32,372 nt of DNA from Streptomyces afghaniensis 772. GTDB taxonomy: Bacteria > Actinomycetota > Actinomycetes > Streptomycetales > Streptomycetaceae. The stretch is from positions 1 through 32,372 of the forward strand of contig KE354068.1 in the NCBI GenBank assembly GCA_000415505.1. Reading direction: 5' to 3'. Positions 25,659-32,372 of this stretch are shown in pieces. Numbering within the stretch: position 1 is the stretch's first letter; every line of letters starts with the position of its first letter. The translations under genes and the position numbers were made by a program. Below the pieces are notes generated by a model that saw only the letters and a list, made by a program, of their open reading frames with translations, did no database searches and was not told the origin of the DNA.

Positions 25659-27578
25659 TCACCGCGTGTACAGACCCTCTACTTCTGCCGCGAAGGCGCG
25701 CATCACCGCCTCGCGGCGGAGCTTCATCGACGGGGTCAGATGGCCCGCCTCCTCGGAGAAGTCCTCGGGGAGGATCGCGAAGCGGCGGATGGACTCGGGG
25801 CGGGAGACCATCTTGTTGGCCTCGTCGACGGCGCGCTGGAGGACGGCGCGGAGCTCCTCGTCGTCGACGAGGAGCTTGGGCGGTACGGGATGTTTGCCGT
25901 TCATCTGGCGCCAGTGGGTGATGCCGTCCGGGTCCAGGGTGATCAGGGCCGAGACGAAGGGGCGGCCGTCGCCCACGACCATGCACTGGGAGATCAGCGG
26001 GTGGGAGCGCAGCCAGTTCTCCAGGGGCGCCGGGGCGACGCTCTTGCCGCCCGCGGTGATCAGCAGCTCCTTCTTGCGGCCGGTGATCGTCAGATAGCCC
26101 TCGTCGTCCAGTTCGCCGATGTCGCCCGTGGCGAGCCAGCCGTCGGGGGCGGCGGGTACGACGCCACCGGCCTGGGGGTCCCAGTAGCCGCGCAGGACGT
26201 GGTCACCGGCGAGGAGGATCTCGCCGTCGGCGGCGATCCGGACGCGGGTGCCGGGCAGCGGCCAGCCGACCGTGCCCAGGCGGGGTTTCAGGGGCGGGGT
26301 GACGGTCGACGCGCCCGTGGTCTCCGTCAGGCCGTAGCCCTCGAAGATCTCGATGCCGGCTCCGGCGTAGAACGCGGCGAGGCGGCGGCCCAGCGGTGAG
26401 CCGCCGCAGATGGCGTAGCGGACCCTGCCGCCCATGGCGTTGCGGATGCGGCGGTAGACCAGGGGGTCGTAGAAGACCCGGGCGGCCCTGAGGGCGTGGG
26501 AGGGGCCGGGGCCGGTGCCCGTCTGCTGGGCCTCCATCGCCTCGCCGTAACGCCGCGCCACCGCCACCGCGCGGTCGAACGACGTCACCCGGCCGCCCGC
26601 CTCGGCCTTGGCGCGGGCCGCGTTGAAGACCTTCTCCAGCATGTACGGGATGGCGAGCAGACAGGTCGGCCGGAAGCTCGCCAGGTCCGGGAGCAGGTTT
26701 TCCGCCTTGATGCTCGGGGCGTGGCCCAGCCGTACGCGGGCGCGGACGCAGGCGATCGCCACCATGCGCCCGAAGACGTGGGACATGGGCAGGAACAGCA
26801 GGACCGAGGCCTCTTCGCTGGTCTTGGCCCTGAAGACGGGGTAGAGCAGCTCGATCGCGTTGTCGACCTCGGCGAAGAAGTTGCCGTGGGTGAGCGCGCA
26901 GCCCTTGGGGCGGCCCGTGGTGCCCGAGGTGTAGACGAGGGTGGCGAGGGTGTCGGGTCCCAGCATGCCGCGCCGCACCTCGACCTCCTGGTCGCTGAGA
27001 TGCGCGCCGGCTTCGGCCAGCCGCTCGATGTGGCCCTTCTCCACGACCCACATGTGCCGCAGGTCGGGCAGGCGTTCGCGTTCCGGGCCGAGGGCTGCGG
27101 CCTGCCCGGCGAACTCGGTGACCAGGGCGACCGCGCCGGAGTCCTGGAGGATCCAGCGGGCCTGGAAGACGGAGGACGTGGGATAGATGGGCACGGTGAC
27201 CAGACCGGCCGCCCAGGCCGCGAAGTCCAGGACGGTCCACTCGTAGATCGTGCGGGCCATCACGGCGATCCGGTCGCCGGGCACCAGTCCTTCGGCGATC
27301 AGCCCTTTCGCCACGGCCAGCACCTGGCCGGCGAACCGGGCCGCCGTGACGTCGTTCCAGCGCCCGTCGGCGTCCTTGCGGCTGAGCGCCACGGCGTCCG
27401 GGTCCGCGCTCGCGTTGTCGAACGGCAGGTCGGCGAGGGACCCGTGGGTCCACGGCGGCGCCAGCGGCGGTACGGACGCCTCCCGCACGGCCCCGTCCAG
27501 CCGCCGCGTCTCGGGTTCGACCAGGACCGGTCCGCCGTAGATGTCGCCGTAGGCGGAGGAGGGATGGGCAGTGGACAC
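25659..27578 (-). CDS. Long-chain fatty-acid--CoA ligase (FadD15 type)
   Basis: 639 residues from GTG 27578, which has AGGAG six bases upstream; a longer frame upstream is open but lacks a ribosome site. Adenylate-forming enzyme motifs in order: YTSGTTGRPKGC (about 215-226), IFEGYGLTETTG (about 412-423), ATGDIGELDDEGYLTITGR (about 482-500) and a C-terminal Lys in the GGKSVAPAPLENW segment (about 506-518). It joins fatty acids to CoA through an acyl-AMP intermediate in the cytoplasm. The nearest gene upstream on the same strand is the thiolase; a 230-base gap separates them, so they may be separate units serving the same fatty-acid pathway. Confidence 0.93.
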   Translation of the reverse strand: MSTAHPSSAYGDIYGGPVLVEPETRRLDGAVREASVPPLAPPWTHGSLADLPFDNASADPDAVALSRKDADGRWNDVTAARFAGQVLAVAKGLIAEGLVPGDRIAVMARTIYEWTVLDFAAWAAGLVTVPIYPTSSVFQARWILQDSGAVALVTEFAGQAAALGPERERLPDLRHMWVVEKGHIERLAEAGAHLSDQEVEVRRGMLGPDTLATLVYTSGTTGRPKGCALTHGNFFAEVDNAIELLYPVFRAKTSEEASVLLFLPMSHVFGRMVAIACVRARVRLGHAPSIKAENLLPDLASFRPTCLLAIPYMLEKVFNAARAKAEAGGRVTSFDRAVAVARRYGEAMEAQQTGTGPGPSHALRAARVFYDPLVYRRIRNAMGGRVRYAICGGSPLGRRLAAFYAGAGIEIFEGYGLTETTGASTVTPPLKPRLGTVGWPLPGTRVRIAADGEILLAGDHVLRGYWDPQAGGVVPAAPDGWLATGDIGELDDEGYLTITGRKKELLITAGGKSVAPAPLENWLRSHPLISQCMVVGDGRPFVSALITLDPDGITHWRQMNGKHPVPPKLLVDDEELRAVLQRAVDEANKMVSRPESIRRFAILPEDFSEEAGHLTPSMKLRREAVMRAFAAEVEGLYTR

Positions 27579-27808
27579 GGGCGGCTCCTGGGGCGCGCAG
27601 CGAAGGAACTGCTTGCTGCATGAGTACGTGCCTCGCACGCCGAGGCGCTCAACCGGCTGAACCCCCAGAAAGGGGTTACTGACGGTAGGAACGGGATCGT
27701 ACGGGCCTCACGTGGCGGGTTTGTGCGGGTTCGGGGATGGTCCGGAGCCAGGCCTGTGCATTCTCGGGGGTTACGTGAGGGGCCTTCATGTTCGGTACGC
27801 CGTCGCCC
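27579..27808. other. Gap between thiolase and acyl-CoA ligase genes
   Basis: 230 bases without a gene. AACCCC-CAGAAA-GGGGTT at 27660-27677 is a perfect six-base hairpin, either an operator or a weak terminator. CCTCACGT (27706-27713) and ACGTGAGG (27773-27780) form a distant inverted pair. The ligase promoter should lie here. Confidence 0.4.
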
Positions 27809-29092
27809 TCAGGCCCGCTCCAGGATCGCCGTCACGCCCTGCCCGCCCGCCGCGCAGACGGAGATCAACCCGCGGGCGGGCGCGTCCCGTTCGGCGAGCA
27901 GTTTGGCCAGGGTCGCCACGATCCGGGCGCCGGTGGCGGCGAAGGGATGGCCGGTGGCGAGGGACGAGCCCGCGACGTTCAGCCGGGCGCGGTCCACCGA
28001 GCCCAGGCCCCGCTTCTCCCAGGCCGCGAGCGTCGCCAGCACCTGGGAGGCGAAGGCCTCGTGGATCTCCACCAGGTCGAAGTCGGCCAGGCCGAGCCCG
28101 GCCCGCTCCAGCATGCGCGGCACGGCGTACGCGGGCGCCATGAGCAGCCCGTCCTCGCCGCCCGCGACGTCTCCGCCGACGAAGTCGACGGCCGCCGTCT
28201 CGTAGGCGGTGAGATACGCCAGCGGCTCCAGGCCGCGTTCCCTCGCCCACTCCTCGCTCGCCAGCAGAACGGTCGCCGCCCCGTCGGTCAGCGGGGTCGA
28301 GTTGCCGGCCGTCATGGTCGGTTCGGGGTGGTCGAGGCCGAACACCGGCTTGAGGGAGGCGAGTTTCTCCACGGTCGAGCCGGGGCGCAGGTTCTGGTCT
28401 CGGGCCAGACCCCGGAAGGGGACCACCAGGTCCTGGAAGAAGCCGCGTTCGTACGCCGCCGCCAGCCGCTGGTGACTGGCCGCCGCCAGTTCGTCCTGCG
28501 CCTCGCGTCCGATGCCCCAGGCGCGGGCGGTGACGGCGGCGTGTTCGCCCATGGACAGGCCGGTGCGCGGCTCGGCGTTGCGCGGGATGTCGGGGACGAG
28601 GTGCCCCGGGCGCACCTTCGCCAGGGCCTTCACGCGCCCGCCCAGCGACGTCGCCCGGCGTGCCTCCAGCAGGATGCGGCGCAGGCGGTCGTTGACACCC
28701 AGGGGCGCGTCGCTGGCCGTGTCGGCGCCGCCCGCGACCGCCGACTCGGTCTGGCCGAGTGCGATCTTGTTCGCGGCGGCGATGACGGCCTGGAGTCCGG
28801 TGCCGCAGGCCTGCTGGATGTCGTAGGCCGGGGTGGTGGGGTGCAGACGCGAGCCGAGGACGGTCTCGCGGGCCAGGTTGAAGTCGCGGCTGTGCTTGAG
28901 GACCGCGCCGGCCACGAACTCGCCGACCGCGCCCGGCTCCTGGAGCCCGTACCGCTCCACCAGGCCGTCGAGAGCGGCGGTGAGCATCTGCTGGTTGGAG
29001 GCGGTGGCGTACGGGCCGTCGGTGCGGGCGAACGGGATGCGCGCTCCGCCGACGACCGCCACACGCCGCACCGACATCTTCTGGGGGCTCAT
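27809..29092 (-). CDS. fadA2: Acetyl-CoA C-acyltransferase (FadA2/FadI-type thiolase)
   Basis: 427 residues from ATG 29092 with GAGGAG upstream. All thiolase active-site elements are present: nucleophile Cys96 in QQACGTGLQA, EIHEAFA, His382 in GHPFAATGAR, and Cys413 in CAAGGQGVTA. It cleaves 3-ketoacyl-CoA to acetyl-CoA and a shortened acyl-CoA, the last step of beta-oxidation, or runs in reverse. It is divergent from the FabG gene, with 94 bases between starts holding two palindromes. The same three-gene arrangement, thiolase divergent from a double-domain FabG and a MaoC dehydratase, is known in Mycobacterium tuberculosis (fadA2, fabG4, htdX), which is the basis for the symbol. Confidence 0.92.
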   Translation of the reverse strand: MSPQKMSVRRVAVVGGARIPFARTDGPYATASNQQMLTAALDGLVERYGLQEPGAVGEFVAGAVLKHSRDFNLARETVLGSRLHPTTPAYDIQQACGTGLQAVIAAANKIALGQTESAVAGGADTASDAPLGVNDRLRRILLEARRATSLGGRVKALAKVRPGHLVPDIPRNAEPRTGLSMGEHAAVTARAWGIGREAQDELAAASHQRLAAAYERGFFQDLVVPFRGLARDQNLRPGSTVEKLASLKPVFGLDHPEPTMTAGNSTPLTDGAATVLLASEEWARERGLEPLAYLTAYETAAVDFVGGDVAGGEDGLLMAPAYAVPRMLERAGLGLADFDLVEIHEAFASQVLATLAAWEKRGLGSVDRARLNVAGSSLATGHPFAATGARIVATLAKLLAERDAPARGLISVCAAGGQGVTAILERA

Positions 29093-29122
29093 CTCGACCC
29101 GCTCCTCGCCTGTGACGTAGCC

Positions 29123-29152
29123 TTACCTACGGTAACCTTACTCCAGAGTAAG
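29123..29152. promoter_or_regulatory. Two palindromes between the thiolase and FabG genes
   Basis: CTTACTCCAGAGTAAG (29137-29152) is a perfect inverted repeat with seven-base arms; TTACCTACGGTAA (29123-29135) has five-base arms. Both lie in the 94-base divergent promoter. TetR-family operators often look like the first; the regulator could be the TetR coded at 31390-32055 (inference). Confidence 0.6.
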
Positions 29153-29186
29153 CAATTGCGAGCAGTCATCCGAGCTGGGAGTCGCC

Positions 29187-30494
29187 ATGGCCGACCGCTA
29201 TCTGAGCTTCACCGCCACCGCGCCCGGCCGATTCCTCACCCGTCGGCTCGGTCTGCCCCAGCCGGCGGCGCTGGCCCGCTGGTCCCCCGAGCGGCCCGCC
29301 CTGGACGGAGGCCTGCGCCACCTCACCGCCGGCCGGTCCGCCCTCGACCTGGCGCCGGTCCTCGCCCGTACGGGGATCGGCCCGGCCGGCTCCGACCGGG
29401 CGGCGGCCGTCGTCCTGGACGCGAGCGGGGTGCGGGACGTCGAGGGCTTGGCCGAGGTGCACGCGGCCCTGCACCCCGTCGTACGGTCGGTCGTCGCGAG
29501 CGGGCGCGTAGTCGTGGTCGGCGCGCCGCTCGACCCCGCCGACCACCATCAGGCCGCCGCCCAGCAGGCCCTGGAGGGTTTCACGCGCTCCCTGGGCAAG
29601 GAGATCGGCCGGGGCAGGACCGTGAACCTGGTCCGGCTCACGGACGCCTCGGCCGCCGAGTCCACGCTCCGTTTCCTGCTGTCGCCCAAGTCGGCGTACG
29701 TGAGCGGGCAGGTGATCGAGGTCGGATCCGGCGACGAACCCTCCACCCCCTTCGACTGGGACCGGCCCCTGACCGGCCGCACCGCCCTGGTCACCGGTGC
29801 CGCGCGCGGCATCGGGGAGGCGGTCGCCGAGACGCTCGCCCGGGACGGGGCCCGGGTCGTCGTCCTGGATGTGCCACAGGCCGAGCAGGACGCCCGGCGC
29901 GTCGCCGACCGGCTCGGCGGCACCGCGCTGCTCCTCGACATCACGGCCGCCGACGCGGGCGCGCGGATCGCCGAGGCCCTGCCGGACGGCCTGGACCTGC
30001 TGATCCACAACGCGGGCATCACGCGGGACCGGCGACTGGTGAACATGCCCGCCGAGCGCTGGATCCCGGTGCTGGAGGTGAACCTGGCGAGCGTGCTGCG
30101 CACGACGGACGCGCTGCTGAAGGCCGGGACGCTGAACCGGGGCGGCCGGATCGTGGCGACCGCCTCGATCGCGGGCATCGCCGGCAACGCGGGCCAGACC
30201 AACTATGGGGCGAGCAAGGCGGGCATCGTCGGCCTGGTCCGCTCCCTCGCGCCGCGCGCGCTCGCCGAGCACGGGGTGACGGTCAACGCGGTCGCGCCGG
30301 GCTTCATCGAGACGAAGATGACGGCCGCCGTCCCGCTGTTCATCCGCGAGGCCGGCCGTCGAATGAACTCCCTCGCGCAGGGCGGTCTTCCGGTCGACGT
30401 CGCCGAGACCACCGCCTGGTTCGCGCACCCGGCCTCGGGCGCGGTCAACGGGCAGGTCGTACGCGTATGCGGCCAGAGCCTGCTGGGGGCGTGA
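29187..30494 (+). CDS. fabG4: High-molecular-weight 3-oxoacyl-ACP/CoA reductase (FabG4 type)
   Basis: 435 residues from ATG 29187 with GGGAG six bases upstream. Two Rossmann domains: an N-terminal one (about 1-185) that lost the cofactor and catalytic motifs, and a C-terminal active short-chain dehydrogenase (about 195-435) with TGAARGIGEA, HNAGITRD, catalytic Ser in ASIAGIAG and YGASK (Tyr-x3-Lys). This is the layout of mycobacterial FabG4, which reduces 3-oxoacyl-CoA with NADH. It is about 180 residues longer than ordinary FabG because of the inactive domain. Its stop overlaps the start of the MaoC gene (TGATG), so the two are coupled and give consecutive reduction and dehydration steps. 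Confidence 0.92.
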   Translation: MADRYLSFTATAPGRFLTRRLGLPQPAALARWSPERPALDGGLRHLTAGRSALDLAPVLARTGIGPAGSDRAAAVVLDASGVRDVEGLAEVHAALHPVVRSVVASGRVVVVGAPLDPADHHQAAAQQALEGFTRSLGKEIGRGRTVNLVRLTDASAAESTLRFLLSPKSAYVSGQVIEVGSGDEPSTPFDWDRPLTGRTALVTGAARGIGEAVAETLARDGARVVVLDVPQAEQDARRVADRLGGTALLLDITAADAGARIAEALPDGLDLLIHNAGITRDRRLVNMPAERWIPVLEVNLASVLRTTDALLKAGTLNRGGRIVATASIAGIAGNAGQTNYGASKAGIVGLVRSLAPRALAEHGVTVNAVAPGFIETKMTAAVPLFIREAGRRMNSLAQGGLPVDVAETTAWFAHPASGAVNGQVVRVCGQSLLGA

Positions 30495-31402
30495 TGGCCG
30501 ACGCCGCTCTCGTCCTCACCGGGTCCCCCTCCCTCGCCCCGCTCCTCGCGCGCGGCGCTGTGCTGTCCCCCTTCAAACGCCCGGCCCCCGACGCGGAGTT
30601 CCCGCGCACCCGGCTCGTCCTGCCCGGCCTGCGCGTCGACCTCGCGCGGCTGGCGGCGTACGAGCGGGTCTGCGGGTTCCCGACCGGGGAGGACGCGCTG
30701 CCTGTGACCTATCCGCACGTGCTGGGATTCCCCCTGGCCATGCGGCTGATGAGCGGCCGGGACTTTCCGCTGCCGCTGCTGGGACTCGTCCACACGTCGA
30801 TCACGATCACCCGGCACCGGGCGATGCCGGCCATCGGCGCGCACGAACTCACGGTGTACGTCCAGGGGTTGGCACCCCACCGGCGCGGCACGGAGGCGAC
30901 GGTCGTCACCGAGGTGCGCGAGGACGGGGACGTCGTATGGGAGTCGAGGAGCACCTACCTCGCCCGGCACCGCACGCGCCGGCCCGCCGAGGCGCCCCGG
31001 GAGGAGACCGGGATGTCCCGGGAGGGGACCGGGATGCCCCGGGAGGGGACCGGGATGCCCCGGGAGGAGGTACGGAAGCCGCTGCCTGCCGTCGGCGAGT
31101 GGCGGCTCGCCGAGGATGTCGGACGGCGGTACGCGGCGGCGTCCGGCGACCGCAACCCGATCCACCTCCACCCGCTCACGGCCCGCCTGTTCGGCTTCCC
31201 CCGGGCCATCGCCCACGGCATGTGGACCGTCGCCCGCTGCCTCGCCGCACACGGCACGCCGGCCTCCTGCCACGTACGCGCGGAGTTCCGGGCGCCGGTC
31301 CTGCTGCCCGGGACGGTGACGTACGGGGCACAGGACGGCCGGTTCGAACTGCGGGGCCGGGAGGACCGGATCCACCTGACGGGCGACGTCTACCCCACCT
31401 GA
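30494..31402 (+). CDS. MaoC/HtdX-type 3-hydroxyacyl dehydratase
   Basis: 302 residues from ATG 30494. The N-terminal half is a degenerate hot-dog domain; the C-terminal half carries the hydratase-2 motif AAASGDRNPIHLHPLTARLF then GFPRAIAHGM (about 214-241), with the Asp-His pair needed for catalysis. It dehydrates 3-hydroxyacyl-CoA or -ACP to the 2-enoyl form. Between the halves a linker holds 3.5 copies of a seven-residue repeat (PREGTGM). It matches HtdX in order and length class, and is coupled to fabG4 by a one-base overlap. The stop overlaps the convergent tetR stop by 13 bases. Confidence 0.88.
   Translation: MADAALVLTGSPSLAPLLARGAVLSPFKRPAPDAEFPRTRLVLPGLRVDLARLAAYERVCGFPTGEDALPVTYPHVLGFPLAMRLMSGRDFPLPLLGLVHTSITITRHRAMPAIGAHELTVYVQGLAPHRRGTEATVVTEVREDGDVVWESRSTYLARHRTRRPAEAPREETGMSREGTGMPREGTGMPREEVRKPLPAVGEWRLAEDVGRRYAAASGDRNPIHLHPLTARLFGFPRAIAHGMWTVARCLAAHGTPASCHVRAEFRAPVLLPGTVTYGAQDGRFELRGREDRIHLTGDVYPT
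30996..31070. repeat. 21-bp in-frame tandem repeat in the MaoC linker
   Basis: Copies begin at 30996, 31017 and 31038, with a partial fourth at 31059. The second and third are identical and the first differs at a few bases. Each adds seven residues of the type PREGTGM, so copy-number changes would keep the frame. Confidence 0.85.
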
Positions 31403-32055
31403 GTGCCCGCCTGCTCCTCCGGCGGTGACCACGGCCGCCCCGCCATGAGGTCGCCCAGCCCCGCCCAGGCGAAGTTCATCATCGTGGCCGCGGCCTGCCG
31501 GGCCGTGACGCCCGGGGTGGCGTTGGCCCAGGCGGCGAGCGACTCGGCGGCGCCGACCAGTGCCTCGGCGAGGCCGGCGACCTCCCGCTCCGGCAGGTCG
31601 GGGTCGCGGTGGGCCTCGCGTGCCGCGGCGAGGATCAGCTGCGTCACGAACGTGACGATCTCCTCGCGCATCGCGGCGACTTCGGAGGCGAAGGGCTCGC
31701 CGTGCGTACGGGCCTGGAGGTGCAGGACCGCCCATGCGTCCGGGTTGCGCGCGGTGTGCTCGAAGAACGCGCCGAGCCCTTCCCAGAGTTGCCGGTCGGC
31801 GGGCAGATCGGGCCGGACACCGGCCCGGACGGCCTCGACGAGTGCCTTGGCCTCGCGGCGGATGCAGGCGGTGAAGAGGTCTTCCTTGGAGTTCAGGTAC
31901 AGGTAGACCAACGGCTTGGACACGCCCGCGAGTTCGGCTATCTCGTCCATCGACGCGGCCATGTACCCCCGTTGTCCGAAGATCTGCACGGCGGCGTCCA
32001 GCATCTGCTGTTCACGGACCGCACGCGGCATCCGCTTGGTCTTCACGGCACCCAT
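31390..32055 (-). CDS. TetR-family regulator next to the fatty-acid genes
   Basis: 221 residues from ATG 32055. The DNA-binding helices are AASMDEIAELAGVSKPLVYL and KEDLFTACIRR. The C-terminal half is a typical all-helical ligand domain ending MMNFAWAGLGDLMAGRPW. It converges on the MaoC gene with a 13-base overlap of the ends. Such regulators beside fadA/fabG/maoC genes often sense acyl-CoA; here that is inferred from neighbours only. Its own promoter region is short because the symporter terminator lies 18 bases upstream of the start. Confidence 0.92.
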   Translation of the reverse strand: MGAVKTKRMPRAVREQQMLDAAVQIFGQRGYMAASMDEIAELAGVSKPLVYLYLNSKEDLFTACIRREAKALVEAVRAGVRPDLPADRQLWEGLGAFFEHTARNPDAWAVLHLQARTHGEPFASEVAAMREEIVTFVTQLILAAAREAHRDPDLPEREVAGLAEALVGAAESLAAWANATPGVTARQAAATMMNFAWAGLGDLMAGRPWSPPEEQAGTQVG

Positions 32056-32072
32056 ACCGCTTAGCGTACGGT

Positions 32073-32120
32073 CCCCCGGCCGGCCCCCGGCCGGGAAACC
32101 GGAGGAGGGCCGGCCGGGGG
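32073..32120 (-). terminator. Strong hairpin after the symporter gene
   Basis: CCCCCGGCCGGCCC and GGGCCGGCCGGGGG form a perfect 14-bp stem around a 20-base loop. It starts 12 bases after the symporter stop codon (32133) and ends 18 bases before the tetR start. Confidence 0.8.
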
Positions 32121-32132
32121 GCGTCGTCTGCG

Positions 32133-32372
32133 TCAGGCCGCGGCCGGGACCTGCTCGGCCTGTGCCTCGCGCGGTTCGTCCAGGGAGGAGCCGTCGGCCG
32201 TGGCGTAGGCCTCGCGGTCGAGCAGGTTCTCGCGGGCGGAGACCAGGACCGGGATCAGGGCCTGACCGGCGACGTTGGTCGCGGTGCGGATCATGTCGAG
32301 GATCGGGTCGATCGCGAGGAGCAGGCCCACGCCCTCCATGGGCAGGCCGAGGGTGGAGAGGGTGAGGGTCAG
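32133..32372 (-). CDS. C-terminal part of a dicarboxylate/amino acid:cation symporter
   Basis: The last 79 residues of a longer gene cut by the window edge. LTLTLSTLGLPMEGVGLLLA and IDPILDMIRTATNVAGQA are the last hairpin and helix 8 of the DAACS family (GltP, DctA), with the conserved D-x-[IM]-R-T-x2-N-V-x-G motif that binds substrate and cation. A charged cytoplasmic tail follows (SLDEPREAQAEQ). It imports glutamate, aspartate or C4-dicarboxylates with protons or sodium; the exact substrate cannot be told from this part. Confidence 0.92.
   Translation of the reverse strand: MTLTLSTLGLPMEGVGLLLAIDPILDMIRTATNVAGQALIPVLVSARENLLDREAYATADGSSLDEPREAQAEQVPAAA

Noticed and set aside
27706..27780. 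Inverted pair CCTCACGT and ACGTGAGG
   Set aside because: Arms of eight bases are 59 bases apart; this can occur by chance in such GC-rich DNA and no function follows.
27788..30493. Very long plus-strand frame running through the thiolase gene into the MaoC gene
   Set aside because: Only its last part from 30494 is the MaoC gene; the rest is antisense to the thiolase or out of frame with fabG4.

Overview
The window looks like Streptomyces chromosome. GC is very high with strong G/C at third codon positions, GTG starts are common, TTA codons are very rare, and the gene set is typical of the genus: futalosine-pathway mqnA, a ScoF/CspA-type cold-shock gene, a PASTA-less Ser/Thr kinase, Tat-exported FAD enzyme, and an actinobacterial fadA2/fabG4/htdX fatty-acid module. 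No rRNA, tRNA, CRISPR array, insertion sequence or integrase was recognised.

Left part (about 1-15.3 kb): a type VII secretion (T7SS/ESX-like) island. At its right end is a very large EssC-type ATPase (10669-15296, +): predicted beta-grasp-like start, FHA-like domain, two membrane helices, then FtsK/SpoIIIE domains. Divergent from it is a WXG100-like protein (10311-10011, -). To the left lie two oppositely oriented paralogous cargo modules. Module A (+) runs lipoprotein, secreted protein, WXG-like partner, T7SS-signal protein with hydrophobic hairpins, PH-like protein, small Mog1/PsbP-like protein. Module B (-) runs WXG-like partner, T7SS-signal protein, two small Mog1/PsbP-like proteins, membrane protein. 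No EccB, EccD, EccE or MycP is visible. The most striking property is damage: at least seven single-base frameshifts fall in this island (secreted protein twice, T7SS-signal protein A, both module B small proteins, WXG100, EssC), while every gene in the following 17 kb reads intact. Either the system is decaying in this strain or the assembly has local indel errors.

Middle part (15.4-20.6 kb): a receptor-like Ser/Thr kinase convergent with essC across a perfect hairpin, mqnA, a cold-shock gene with its own promoter, leader and terminator, a small glycine-rich membrane protein, a roughly 930-bp gene-free stretch with a 35/36-bp minisatellite, and a SAM methyltransferase.

Right part (20.6-32.4 kb): a minus-strand set of TetR regulator, MFS exporter and 3-ketosteroid dehydrogenase-like flavoprotein, with a shared operator-like motif before tetR and before the MFS gene; an orphan sugar-binding lipoprotein; a long-chain acyl-CoA ligase; then thiolase divergent from a high-molecular-weight FabG and a MaoC dehydratase with two palindromes between them, a convergent TetR regulator, and the 3' end of a dicarboxylate/amino acid:cation symporter cut by the right edge. 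The lipid genes together form a beta-oxidation-like set.
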